A stretch of DNA of 64,000 nucleotides, taken from assembly GCA_913045265.1 (NCBI GenBank), contig CAJWQX010000005.1:9991-73990 (forward strand). Reading direction: 5' to 3'. The notes beneath the pieces are model-generated. The model saw only the letters and a program-made list of their open reading frames with translations, made no database searches and was not told the DNA's origin. A program made the translations under genes and the position numbers. How positions within the stretch are numbered: the first letter of the stretch is position 1; the number at the start of each line of letters is the position of its first letter. The stretch comes from UBA11889 sp002313255 (lineage in GTDB: Bacteria > Pseudomonadota > Gammaproteobacteria > Pseudomonadales > Azotimanducaceae). Positions 52,188 to 61,610 of the stretch are shown here, piece by piece.

Positions 52188-52841
52188 CTAGGTTGTAACG
52201 ATCGCTGCACCACCCTTTTTGACGAGGTCTGCGCGTCCTGGTGACGGCGGGATGTTGGCGCCCCTCTCGCACGCGGGTCGATTTCGCATCTGATCCATCC
52301 ATCTCGACAGATTGTCGAGTCCTTCAACGGGTACGCGTGCCCACTTGTGGCTACGGATCCAGGACCAGTTGGCAATATCCGCAATGGAAAAATCATTCGC
52401 CAGCCATTCACGTCCATCCAGTCGGCGATCAAGAACCTCGTAGAGTCTACGTGACTCGTTGATGTATCGATCCTTGGCCGCTGGGATGTCCTCTGGAAAA
52501 TAACGCACAAAGACGACCGCTTGTCCTTGCATCGGCCCGATACCCGCCATCTGGAACATGAGCCATTGAACGACTTCCGATCGACCTTTGACGTCTCGAG
52601 GCATCAACTTCCCCGTTTTCTCGGCAAGGTAGAGCATGACGGCGCCTGATTCGAAGACCGGGAAGCCGTCGTCGACGATCGCAGGGATACGGCCATTCGG
52701 ATTGATGGCGAGATAGCTCTTTTCTTGCTGCTCACCTCCCGATAAGTTGACCAAGTGCAGTTGGTAATCAAGCCCCATCTCTTCGAGCGTCATCGCCACT
52801 TTCCAACCATTGGGCGTGGGTGCCGTGTAAAATTCCAACAT
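52188..52841 (-). CDS. glutathione S-transferase, YfcG/YghU-like
   Basis: A 217-residue GST. The thioredoxin-like N-domain starts MLEFYTAPTPNGWKVAMTLEEMG, with NPNGRIPAIVDDG as the cis-Pro region and ESGAVMLYLAEKTG. The Asn/Thr start (TPNGWK) fits Nu-class enzymes such as YfcG, which work as disulfide-bond reductases with glutathione. The helical C-domain follows from about residue 90. It lies 2 bases after ileS on the same strand. Confidence 0.87.
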   Translation of the reverse strand: MLEFYTAPTPNGWKVAMTLEEMGLDYQLHLVNLSGGEQQEKSYLAINPNGRIPAIVDDGFPVFESGAVMLYLAEKTGKLMPRDVKGRSEVVQWLMFQMAGIGPMQGQAVVFVRYFPEDIPAAKDRYINESRRLYEVLDRRLDGREWLANDFSIADIANWSWIRSHKWARVPVEGLDNLSRWMDQMRNRPACERGANIPPSPGRADLVKKGGAAIVTT

Positions 52842-52843
52842 GG

Positions 52844-55800
52844 TTAATTAATCCCTATTACTGAGATATCAAACCCCAATCGCATGCCATCGATTTCAGC
52901 GTCAAACTGTACAGTCGGACCCGGTTCGAACTCGGTTGCAAGCGTTTCTCTGGCAACGTATTCAGCATGTATTCCGAGCGCTTCGAGCACGCGTTCATCG
53001 CCCGAATAGACCAGTTTGATTCGGTCCGATACTTCTAGTCCCGCGTCTCGCCGGGCTCGTTGAATACGGTTAACGGCTCCCCGAGCATACCCTTCCATCA
53101 CGAGTTCATCGTTGAGCTCACAAACCAGATCGATCGATATTAATCGATCGGTGATCACGTTAGTCCCGGGTTTCGCTTCTCGGAACACCTGAATCTCTTC
53201 CACGGTAAAACGTTCACCGCCAAGCGTGACCCCTTTCTCGTCGTGAAAGTTTGCAATATCGCCGGGGGTCATCGACTCAATCAATTCCTGATACTCTTTC
53301 ATTCGTTTTCCAAGGCGCTTACCCAATACCGGAAAGTTGGGCTTCGCGTACAACACAATGTAGTCGGTTTCTTCGGTCGTGTACCTGACTTCCTTCACGT
53401 TGAGCTCCGAGCGCACATACTCATCCAGTCCTCGAATAACCTCCAGAACGTCGCGATCGCGATGGACAATCGTCACGAGGGACAACGGAGTACGCAGGTT
53501 AATCTTCACCGCTTCTCGTTTTCGCCGGCCCAACAAAACCACCTGCTGCATGCGCGTCACCGCATCTTCAAGGTCACGATGAATCTCGGAACCATCGGCT
53601 TCTGGGTAGCTGCACAAATGAACAGACGAGGGTTTGGGGCGCTCCTCAGCTAAGTCCGAGATCTGACGGTATACATGCTCCGAAAGAAACGGCGCAAACG
53701 GTGCCATCACAATGGAAAGCTCGCGCACGGCCCGATATAGCGTCGAGTATGCGGCGATCTTGTCTGCCGTGATCTCGTCCCCCCAGTATCGCGATCGGTT
53801 CAATCGTATATACCAATTGGTCAGGTCCTCGATGAAATCAAATAGTTTGGGTACCACATTATAGAGACGATATTGTTCCATCTCGTTTCGGATACCGGCT
53901 TTGAGGGTCTGCAGTTTCGAAAGAATCCATCGATCCAGGATATTGCTGCCGACGTAGTCGCCTTTATCGGGCGTCCAATGATCAATGGACGCATAGGTCT
54001 GAAGAAATGAAAACGCGTTGTACCAAGGCAGTAAGGCTCTTCGAGCCATGTCTCGAACGCCGCTATCCGAGAAACGCTGTTCTTCGCCTCGAACCAAGCC
54101 GGAATTGATGAGGTAGAGACGTAGCGCGTCCGCGCCATATGTTTCCATGAGATCGCCCGGCGGCGTGTAATTTTGTTGGCTCTTGGACATCTTTTTGCCA
54201 TCCTCGGCCATCACCATGCCGTTGACGATTACATTGCGAAATGCAGGTTTTTTGTACAACGCGGCGGCAAGCACGGTAAGCGTATAAAACCAGCCCCGAG
54301 TTTGATCCAGCCCCTCAGCGATAAACTCAGCCGGAAAGCCCTGTTCAAAAACTTTTTCATTCTCGAACGGGTAATGCAACTGCGCATAGGGCATGGAACC
54401 CGACTCGAACCAACAATCAAGTACCTCTTCGACCCGCCGGTACACGCCCTCCTCGCCGTCTACGTCAAACTCAAGAGGGTCAACGAATTCACGATGCAAA
54501 TCCTCAACCCGTTCGCCGCTAAGTTGTTCCAACTCGTCGATCGAACCAACACAAATTCGATTACCTGAGACCTCGTTTTCCCAGATCGGAAGGGGGGTTC
54601 CCCATACACGGTTACGGGAAATCGCCCAGTCAATTGCCGACTCTAACCAGTGACCAAACCGCCCGTCCTTAATATGGCCGGGTACCCAAAGAATCTGTTC
54701 GTTCGCGGCAGCCAAGTCGTCGATGAAATCGGTTACGCGCACGAACCAAGAGGGTACGGCTCGATAGATTAGTGGGGTATCGGATCGATAACAGTGTGGG
54801 TAACTGTGTTGGATCGTTTCCTGATCCCATATCGCCTCGGACTCCTTAAGGAACTGAATAATGTCCTTGTCGGCATCCTTCACAGACATTCCCGCGAAAT
54901 CCTTCACGTCATCCGTGAACCGTCCGCCCATGGTTACGGGACACGCGAACGCTTCGATGCCGTTGGCCTGGAACACACGGTAATCGTCCTCGCCAAACGC
55001 GGGAGCTTGATGGACGACCCCTGTGCCTTCATCCGTGGTCACGTAATCGTCAGCCACCACCACAAACGCCCCTCGCTCCGCTTCAGATTTAAAATACTCA
55101 AACAGCGGCACGTATTTCTTGCCCAGCAGGTGGGAACCTTTCAGGCGCGTTTCAACCGTCAGCTGGTGCGCGTTGCCATATTCTTCAAGGCGTGCTTCCG
55201 CTAGGTAGATGCGCCGGCCCGATTCCTTATCGGCCACGCGCACGTAATCGATGTCTGCTCCCACACACAAAGCAAGGTTCGAAGGTAATGTCCACGGGGT
55301 CGTCGTCCATGCCGCGACGAAAGCATCTTCGTCCGCAAGTCGAAATAGCACGGTAATCGCCGGGTCTTGCACGTCCTTGTAATTTGACGTTGCCTCGAAG
55401 TTTGCGAGGACAGTCTGGAAGGCCGTAGAAACCGGCATCACTTTCTGACCCCGGTAAATTAAGCCCTTATCCCACAGCTGCTTCACGACCCACCAGACGG
55501 ATTCCATGTACCAGGCGTCCATGGTCTTGTAGTCATTATCGAAGTCGACCCAGCGACCAATGCGCGTGATGATGGCGCGCCACTGAGCAACATACTTTTC
55601 GACGATGCCCCGACACTCAGCGTTGTAGCCAGCAACCCCTAGTTTCGCTATCGCTTCCTGAGCCGACATACCGAGTTGCTTATCAATTTCGTGTTCGATC
55701 GGCAGTCCATGGCAATCCCAACCGAAACGGCGCAATACGTATCGCCCTCTCATCGTCCAGTAGCGCGGCACAACGTCCTTGATGATGGAAGCAAGTAGAT

Positions 55801-56008
55801 TTCCGTGGTGAGGTAGACCCGTGGCAAATGGGGGGCCGTCATAAAAAATATAAGGCTTCTTATCCTTCGTGAACTCCAATGACTTTTCGAACACCCTTTC
55901 TTCTTCCCAGAGAGAAAGGATGTCGTGCTCCATCTTCACGAAAGGAAATGACGATGAATATTCGGCTGACTCTGCCATGTTTGCCGCTCCGTGAAGTTCA
56001 GTGCTCAT
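52844..56008 (-). CDS. ileS: isoleucyl-tRNA synthetase, eukaryote-like type 2
   Basis: A 1054-residue class I synthetase. The HIGH-equivalent is PHHGN (66-70) in FATGLPHHGNLLASIIKD, and the second motif is KMSKSQQNYTPPGDL. GLPHxG and the overall pattern match the IleRS2 (eukaryote-like) group rather than the usual bacterial IleRS1. Bacterial IleRS2 enzymes are often insensitive to mupirocin. The editing domain and tRNA-binding regions are complete. The last His of HIGH is Asn here. The start at ATG 56008 is preferred to the TTG two codons upstream. No second ileS is visible in the window. Confidence 0.93.
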   Translation of the reverse strand: MSTELHGAANMAESAEYSSSFPFVKMEHDILSLWEEERVFEKSLEFTKDKKPYIFYDGPPFATGLPHHGNLLASIIKDVVPRYWTMRGRYVLRRFGWDCHGLPIEHEIDKQLGMSAQEAIAKLGVAGYNAECRGIVEKYVAQWRAIITRIGRWVDFDNDYKTMDAWYMESVWWVVKQLWDKGLIYRGQKVMPVSTAFQTVLANFEATSNYKDVQDPAITVLFRLADEDAFVAAWTTTPWTLPSNLALCVGADIDYVRVADKESGRRIYLAEARLEEYGNAHQLTVETRLKGSHLLGKKYVPLFEYFKSEAERGAFVVVADDYVTTDEGTGVVHQAPAFGEDDYRVFQANGIEAFACPVTMGGRFTDDVKDFAGMSVKDADKDIIQFLKESEAIWDQETIQHSYPHCYRSDTPLIYRAVPSWFVRVTDFIDDLAAANEQILWVPGHIKDGRFGHWLESAIDWAISRNRVWGTPLPIWENEVSGNRICVGSIDELEQLSGERVEDLHREFVDPLEFDVDGEEGVYRRVEEVLDCWFESGSMPYAQLHYPFENEKVFEQGFPAEFIAEGLDQTRGWFYTLTVLAAALYKKPAFRNVIVNGMVMAEDGKKMSKSQQNYTPPGDLMETYGADALRLYLINSGLVRGEEQRFSDSGVRDMARRALLPWYNAFSFLQTYASIDHWTPDKGDYVGSNILDRWILSKLQTLKAGIRNEMEQYRLYNVVPKLFDFIEDLTNWYIRLNRSRYWGDEITADKIAAYSTLYRAVRELSIVMAPFAPFLSEHVYRQISDLAEERPKPSSVHLCSYPEADGSEIHRDLEDAVTRMQQVVLLGRRKREAVKINLRTPLSLVTIVHRDRDVLEVIRGLDEYVRSELNVKEVRYTTEETDYIVLYAKPNFPVLGKRLGKRMKEYQELIESMTPGDIANFHDEKGVTLGGERFTVEEIQVFREAKPGTNVITDRLISIDLVCELNDELVMEGYARGAVNRIQRARRDAGLEVSDRIKLVYSGDERVLEALGIHAEYVARETLATEFEPGPTVQFDAEIDGMRLGFDISVIGIN

Positions 56009-56209
56009 GTCCAAGGTTCACGCCGCAGTTCGACGACTTACCGTTGACCCTTTTACCCAACCCCTTTTGGATTGATCTTGGGATAGACAGAACGCTACGT
56101 CACCGTACATTTCTGAATACCATGAGAGCGCGCATTTTAGCTGTGGATAAATTGCAATCCAACTTGCGCGCAACTAGTGTCGTCAGCCCGATCATGGAAG
56201 GGTTAGTGC

Positions 56210-57076
56210 ATGAAATTTGGAATCGTCTTTCCACATCACGAAATGGGCAACGATCCCGGGGCAATTACGGCGTACGCACAAGGCGCCGAGGCGATGGGCG
56301 CAGACCACATGCTGATTTACGACCACGTCCTGGGTGCAGACCCGAATCGACCGGGTGGGTGGAGAGGCCCCTACGACAAAGACGTCGCCTTCCACGAACC
56401 CTTTACCGTTTTTTCGTTCATGGCGGCCTTGACCAAGAAAATTGTGTTTGCCACATCAGTCTTGATCTTACCCCAGCGCCAAACCGCCCTAGTCGCCAAA
56501 CAAGCAGCGGAACTCGCAATCTTGTCGAACTACCGTTTTCGGTTGGGTATCGGCACCGGTTGGAATGAAGTGGAATATGAGGCTCTAAATGTTCCGTTCG
56601 CAGCGAGAGGTAAACGCCAAGCCGAACAGATCGAATTACTCCGCGATCTTTGGGAATCCGATAATCTAACCTTTAACGGCGATTTTCACACGGTCACGCA
56701 AGCCAGTATTCTACCAAGACCAGCGCACCCGATTCCGATTTGGTTCGGCGGCATCGCTCCCGCGTTGCTTTCACGGTGCGCGCGCATGGGGCAGGGTTGG
56801 TTCCCGCTTGGGGGACCAAACGAAGCATCCGCAGCGGCCATCGAAAGCATCAAGATTGAACGTGCCGAGGCTGGCCTTCCGTGGGACGGCTTCGGGATTC
56901 AAGCGCAGGCCCAATTTGCCGGTGGGACGCCTGAACGCTGGCAAAAGCACGCCGAGCGCTGGCGAGCGCTGGGCTGCACCCATATGGCCGTCGCCACTCA
57001 CAATGCCGGTAATCAAACCGTCGACGATCACCTTGGCGCGGCTCAGCAGTATTTCGATGCCGTGAATCCTTCGTAA
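56210..57076 (+). CDS. LLM-class flavin/F420-dependent oxidoreductase
   Basis: A 288-residue LLM TIM-barrel protein. It starts MKFGIVFPHHEMGNDPGAIT, then KIVFATSVLILPQRQTALVAKQAAELA and FRLGIGTGWNEVEYEALNV, a pattern of the F420-dependent-type subgroup. A GAAGGG ribosome-binding site precedes ATG 56210. The true cofactor (F420 or FMN) is not determinable. The following SDR gene starts 39 bases downstream. Confidence 0.85.
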   Translation: MKFGIVFPHHEMGNDPGAITAYAQGAEAMGADHMLIYDHVLGADPNRPGGWRGPYDKDVAFHEPFTVFSFMAALTKKIVFATSVLILPQRQTALVAKQAAELAILSNYRFRLGIGTGWNEVEYEALNVPFAARGKRQAEQIELLRDLWESDNLTFNGDFHTVTQASILPRPAHPIPIWFGGIAPALLSRCARMGQGWFPLGGPNEASAAAIESIKIERAEAGLPWDGFGIQAQAQFAGGTPERWQKHAERWRALGCTHMAVATHNAGNQTVDDHLGAAQQYFDAVNPS

Positions 57077-57115
57077 TTCGATTCGTGGTAATCACCCTAT
57101 GATCGGAATATAACG

Positions 57116-57887
57116 ATGGCACGGTTGGACGGACGCCGCGTCTGGGTCACCGGCGGAGGTCGCGCAATCGGTCGAGCGATGGCGCGTCAGGGAGCCGACG
57201 TCGCGGTTAGTGCACGTACAAAACCCGAAATCGACAGCGTGGCTAATGAAATACGATCTTTGGGAGTCAACGCGGTGGCTGTGGTTTGCGATGTCTTGTC
57301 ATTCGACGCGATCGGAGAATGCGTCGAAAGCATAAGAAGTGACCTCGGGGAAATCGACATACTCGTCAATAATGCCGGTGGTGGAACCGGTCTTAGCGAT
57401 ACTGACGGACTCTCAAAAGAACAGATTGACGATCGACTGTTCGTTGCCAACGTCGACCTCAATCTATTTTCGGCCTACCGCGCAAGTCGAGCGGTGCTTC
57501 CAGCGATGATCGAACGCGGGCACGGACGCATCATCAATATCGGTTCCGGGTATGCGAAGCGTTCCGGCGGACATCCAGCGTATACGGCGGCGAAACATGG
57601 TCTCATCGGGCTCACGCGGGCAATGGCGGCCGAGGTGGCTGAACAAGGTCACCGTCAACTGCCTGTGTCCGGGGTGGACAAATACGCAACTCGTAGATCT
57701 TGAAGCCATGGCGTCAACGCGGCATACATCGGTCGAGGTAGAAAGAACGCGAATTGCATCCGAGAACCTACAGAAACGAATACTTGAGCCAGAAGAATTG
57801 GGTCCGATGGCGGCATTGCTTGCCGCCGACGAATCAGCGGGGATTACGGGTCAAGTGATCAGCGTGGACGGCGGCTACAAGGTCTAG
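57116..57887 (+). pseudogene. SDR family oxidoreductase, frameshifted
   Basis: The frame from 57116 codes for an SDR (TGGGRAIG, VNNAGGGTGL, INIGSGYA, catalytic YTAAK) and derails near 57641-57650 into RQLPVSGVDKYATRRS and a stop at 57703. The normal SDR ending (VTVNCLCPGWTNTQ, then ITGQVISVDGGYKV) continues in the +1 frame up to 57887. A loss of two bases, or gain of one, in the GAACAAGGTCACC stretch explains it. The first helix after TGGGRAIG is also about four residues short. It is either a decaying gene or a sequencing/assembly error. NAD(P)-dependent oxidoreductase if intact. Confidence 0.75.
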
Positions 57888-57958
57888 CAAGCAGTACGCT
57901 GTCGACCTCCGAAGCAGGTTTAAGTTAACGACAAGCTACCGCTGTATCATCGTACGCG

Positions 57959-59194
57959 ATGTCAGTTCACTTGCCCCATCCGGCTGCGTTTCGCTGGTAC
58001 CTAGCTGGATCAAGCCTTTGGATGACGGCAATCAGCCTTCACGGCTTACTCATTGCGTGGATATTCGTCGGCATCCTCGAGACTTCGGCTGGTACTTACG
58101 CATGGATTCGATTTTTCATGGAACTGGCGCCGCTAGCGGTGTTGCTGCTCGGCGGCCTCTGGGCCGACAGAACAGACGCGCGCAAACTGATTCTTTTCTT
58201 AGGTCTACTCGCCGTCGTACTGCCACTTCTCCTCATTCCGTTCGCGGTTTCAATCACGTTGCAAGTCGCCTTCCTATTTGGATTGGGTATGGCCTTATTA
58301 CAAGCCCTCAGTGACCCAGCTCGTCAATCAATCATCAATCGCGTCACCCGTTTCGACATTCAACGGACCGTCACGGTCGCAACCTTGACAACCACGTTGG
58401 CCGGTCTTGTGGGCGTGTGGATCGGCGGTAAGTTAGAAACGATCGGAATCCGACAAATCCTCGTCATTCAGGCTGTCGTGATAGTAGCTTCCGCCTTTGC
58501 CCTCGGCAGACTCCCCGCATTACCACCGTCTATACGCGCTGAGGAGCCCGTTGGTTCGGGCCACGGCTTCATGAGCCGTTTATCTCAAAGCTTCGCGCTC
58601 TTTTGGGGCTTTCCACTAATACGGAACGTCATTGGACTTAATTTCCTTTCGTCGCTATTTAATGCGGGTGCTTACACCATTGGCGTGCCGTATATCGTGA
58701 CGCAAGTCTACGAAGGTGGCGCTGACTTCTTTGCGGACACGATGATTTGGTTTATGGCAGGGAGCATTGGCTCGACCGCATTCCTGCTGCTCGTCATGCC
58801 GTTGTTGCATCCTGGCCGAGCTTTTATCTGTCTTCAGCTAACGCGGGTCGTCATTCTCGCGGCATTGTGGTTGCAACCGCCGGTTTGGTTGTTTTTCGTC
58901 ATCATCTTTTTGTGGGGAGTCAACATGGGCATTACCACCACGCTGGTACGAACCGTTGTACAAGAGTTGGCCCCGGAAGCTCATCGCGCAGAGATTCTGT
59001 CGATTTTCCTCTTTAGCTTCATGGCCAGCGCGCCGCTATCGTCTCTCATGCTTGGTACGTTGGTCGAGTACACGAACCCCATGACCGCCTTGTTGCCTGG
59101 CATTCCCATCTCAATCGCGATCTTTGTCCTCGGGCTATACGCCACGAGTTTATGGGCCTACCGTTCGCCTTCTTTCGATAAGCCTAACCGGTAG
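57959..59194 (+). CDS. MFS transporter
   Basis: A 411-residue protein with about twelve hydrophobic helices. The GGLWADRTDARKLILFLG segment is the cytoplasmic loop 2-3 motif of the major facilitator superfamily, and DPARQSIINRVTRFDIQRTVTVATL is typical of drug/multifunction-type members. Direction and substrate are unknown. It stands alone downstream of the frameshifted SDR. Confidence 0.83.
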   Translation: MSVHLPHPAAFRWYLAGSSLWMTAISLHGLLIAWIFVGILETSAGTYAWIRFFMELAPLAVLLLGGLWADRTDARKLILFLGLLAVVLPLLLIPFAVSITLQVAFLFGLGMALLQALSDPARQSIINRVTRFDIQRTVTVATLTTTLAGLVGVWIGGKLETIGIRQILVIQAVVIVASAFALGRLPALPPSIRAEEPVGSGHGFMSRLSQSFALFWGFPLIRNVIGLNFLSSLFNAGAYTIGVPYIVTQVYEGGADFFADTMIWFMAGSIGSTAFLLLVMPLLHPGRAFICLQLTRVVILAALWLQPPVWLFFVIIFLWGVNMGITTTLVRTVVQELAPEAHRAEILSIFLFSFMASAPLSSLMLGTLVEYTNPMTALLPGIPISIAIFVLGLYATSLWAYRSPSFDKPNR

Positions 59195-59203
59195 GTCGCC
59201 CGC

Positions 59204-59229
59204 CCAAAAGAAGCTCCCTGCGCTTTTGG
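59204..59229 (+). terminator. weak hairpin at a convergent gene end
   Basis: CCAAAAG (59204-59210) and CTTTTGG (59223-59229) pair over 7 bp with a 12-base loop, just after the MFS stop and before the convergent hydrolase end. There is no U-run after it on either strand, so it is a poor intrinsic terminator. Confidence 0.3.
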
Positions 59230-59302
59230 TATTGCCGATTCGATAGCACCCTCTCCGCAATCACTATTTCTTAAAGATTTTTCGAACCAACGGCCAGCCT
59301 CG

Positions 59303-60178
59303 CTAAGCTACGCTATTAGCGATCCGTCTAACTTCCTTCGCGACCAGATCCGGACGTTGCATCGGAATGAAGTGGGTTAAATCCGGTAGGTGAATGTCAT
59401 GACCGTCTTCAAACGCGTCGGCGAGTTCCGGCCATGTAGGCGATTGCGAAAAATCCATTTCGGCTCGCTCGCCTTCGGCTCGAAATGCACGCATTACTGA
59501 AACAGGATGCTGTACCGCCTTGATCGCCTCGGCAATTTGGCATCTCGCGCTTCCCATATATATCGAGGCCTCGACGACCGGCGGACAACCTAATTCGAAC
59601 CCATTGTTAGTCGGGACGATCCCATATTCGCAATAATCGTGGAGAACGTCTTCGCGCCATAAATTGAACGGATGGCGCGATCGAAACCGGTTAAACATCT
59701 CGGCCGCTGAGGACCATTCGTTTCGGCGGCGAGCCACCGGATGCTCCGAAGCGTCAGCAAAAGGCCGGTCCCGCTCCCAGTTCACATAAGCTTCGGGAGG
59801 CATGATGACTGGATCGACCAACACCAGCGCTTGGAACCTTTCTGGCCGCTGCGCGGCGGCCTGCGTCAGACTGTGGCCGCCCATTGAATGTCCGACGCCG
59901 ATACCGCTCAGTAGCTCCATCGCCTCGGCAAACGCAACCACGTCCGCACCGAAAGTACTCCAATCGTATGGACCAACGTTATCCGAACGGCCATGGCCTC
60001 GCATATCCAATGCCAAACAGTGAAAGGCGCTCCCAAGCTCTCGGATCGTCGCGTCCCAGCACCGTGCATGAAACCCTGTCGCGTGAACGAACAGGACGTC
60101 GTCTCCCGCTCGGTCACCCCACTCGTAATAAGTGAAGTTGATCCCTCGAATCGATAACTGCTTTTCTATCGGTTGCAC
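59303..60178 (-). CDS. alpha/beta hydrolase
   Basis: A 291-residue alpha/beta hydrolase. NFTYYEWGDRAG, LFVHATGFHARCWD, ALDMRGHGRSDNVG, nucleophile elbow GVGHSMGGHSL, and PDLTHFIPMQRP with the catalytic His. The start is GTG 60178 with AGGGG upstream. It is convergent with the MFS gene and divergent from idi. Substrate unknown. Confidence 0.86.
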   Translation of the reverse strand: MQPIEKQLSIRGINFTYYEWGDRAGDDVLFVHATGFHARCWDATIRELGSAFHCLALDMRGHGRSDNVGPYDWSTFGADVVAFAEAMELLSGIGVGHSMGGHSLTQAAAQRPERFQALVLVDPVIMPPEAYVNWERDRPFADASEHPVARRRNEWSSAAEMFNRFRSRHPFNLWREDVLHDYCEYGIVPTNNGFELGCPPVVEASIYMGSARCQIAEAIKAVQHPVSVMRAFRAEGERAEMDFSQSPTWPELADAFEDGHDIHLPDLTHFIPMQRPDLVAKEVRRIANSVA

Positions 60179-60228
60179 TGTCCACCCCTAATGCGTGCTG
60201 AAGTCTAGCGCCCTATTGACGGCGTTTC

Positions 60229-60852
60229 ATGGCTGCGAGCTCACCGAATGCATACAATGAAACGATGGAAGATCCCACGACAAACACCGACGTTATCTCC
60301 GACGATCGCGATTTGCTGATACTGGTTGACTCTTCCGACGAAGAAATCGGGGAGCTCGACAAAGAAGCTTGCCATAACGGGTCCGGCAAACTTCATCGGG
60401 CAATCTCAGTCTTTATCTTTAATCGCGACGGCGATTTGCTCATCCAACAACGCCACGCGCAAAAACGACTTTGGGGTGGGTCATGGTCAAATAGTTGTTG
60501 TTCACACCCTCGTATTGGCGAAGAAACAGATGTTGCAGCACAACGACGTGTCGCGGAGGAACTCGGGCTAGAGGTCGATTTAAACTTTCTTTTTAAGTTC
60601 GAGTATTGCGCTAGGTTTGCGGATTTGGGAACTGAACATGAATTCTGTTCAGTCTATGCAGGGCATGTCGATAGCGAACCCATCGTCAACACGAACGAAA
60701 TTCAAGCATGGGAATGGGTCTCGCGCCGTGAACTAAATCGACGTATTGAACAAACACCGAACGATTTCACACCCTGGCTTCGAATCGAATGGGCGCGCAT
60801 TAACGATGAGTTTTCAGAAGATTTGCGTTGTAGTTTTCGACGAAAACCGTGA
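60229..60852 (+). CDS. idi: isopentenyl-diphosphate delta-isomerase (type 1)
   Basis: A Nudix-fold protein of 207 residues (195 if ATG 60265 is used) with the IDI-1 active site. C91 in SWSNSCCSHP is the catalytic Cys (E. coli C67 region), and E138 in TEHEFCSVYAG is the catalytic Glu. LHRAISVFIFNRDGDLLIQQRHAQKRLWGGSWSN matches the E. coli enzyme pattern. The C-terminal FTPWLRIEW is also conserved. It interconverts IPP and DMAPP in isoprenoid synthesis. It stands alone between two minus-strand genes, divergent from the hydrolase. Confidence 0.88.
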   Translation: MAASSPNAYNETMEDPTTNTDVISDDRDLLILVDSSDEEIGELDKEACHNGSGKLHRAISVFIFNRDGDLLIQQRHAQKRLWGGSWSNSCCSHPRIGEETDVAAQRRVAEELGLEVDLNFLFKFEYCARFADLGTEHEFCSVYAGHVDSEPIVNTNEIQAWEWVSRRELNRRIEQTPNDFTPWLRIEWARINDEFSEDLRCSFRRKP

Positions 60853-60874
60853 TCCGCCACATCTCCTGCCGCGT

Positions 60875-61600
60875 CTACGTAACTGCACGCGGCGGTGATC
60901 CACCACCCGTCGTCGCTTGCGTAGCCCGATCAAACCAAGCGTCTGCACTCTCGTCGTCGTACGCGCGCATGGTTGTCTTAATTCGTTCAAGTGCTTGATC
61001 CGGGTACTCGACCAACTCTTCCACAAGCGCCACTGCCTCAGCGACAACGCTGCCCTCTTTTGGAGCAGCGTAGGCGACACCCATACCTACTAATTCAGCA
61101 CCATAAAAACGGCGCCCGGTTAAAGTAAGTCTCGCGGTCACGGCCGCGGAGTGTCGAAGTCGCAGCCACGCCATGTTGTAAGGTGCGGCCATTCCTTGCC
61201 GAACTTCACCCACTTGGAGAAACGACTCTCGACCGACGAGCATCAAGTCCCCGGCGAGCGCAAGAGCCGCACCGCCATTGATGGCGAACCGTTCCAGGGC
61301 GACCACCAGCGGCTTTTTCAAATGAAATAGCGCTTTATGGGTCGCGCGCCAAATATCGCCAAATCGAACCAACCACTCAGGAGGAGACTCGGCGTTGAAC
61401 TCCTTCAGGTCGAGACCCGAACAGAAAGCGCCATCAGCGCCCCGTAGCAGCACGGCCTGGATTTGGAGATCCGAATCTATCTTTCTAAGAGCATCGGACA
61501 ACCCAAGACCTAACGGTCCGTTGATCGCGTTCCGCCGTTCCGGGCGGTTAAGAATCAACTCCGCCCAACGCCCGCGCATCACGATTTCGACTTCCGGCAT
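60875..61600 (-). CDS. enoyl-CoA hydratase/isomerase (crotonase) family protein
   Basis: A 241-residue crotonase. LILNRPERRNAINGPL, GAFCSGLDLKEF and FAINGGAALALAGDL are the CoA-pocket segments. The first catalytic Glu is missing (GGAAL), and the second may be the Glu in QVGEVRQG. It is short for the family but keeps a normal C-terminus. It begins 10 bases after the stop of the EamA transporter gene and is probably co-transcribed with it. Confidence 0.83.
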   Translation of the reverse strand: MPEVEIVMRGRWAELILNRPERRNAINGPLGLGLSDALRKIDSDLQIQAVLLRGADGAFCSGLDLKEFNAESPPEWLVRFGDIWRATHKALFHLKKPLVVALERFAINGGAALALAGDLMLVGRESFLQVGEVRQGMAAPYNMAWLRLRHSAAVTARLTLTGRRFYGAELVGMGVAYAAPKEGSVVAEAVALVEELVEYPDQALERIKTTMRAYDDESADAWFDRATQATTGGGSPPRAVT

Positions 61601-61610
61601 ATGAGTCCTG

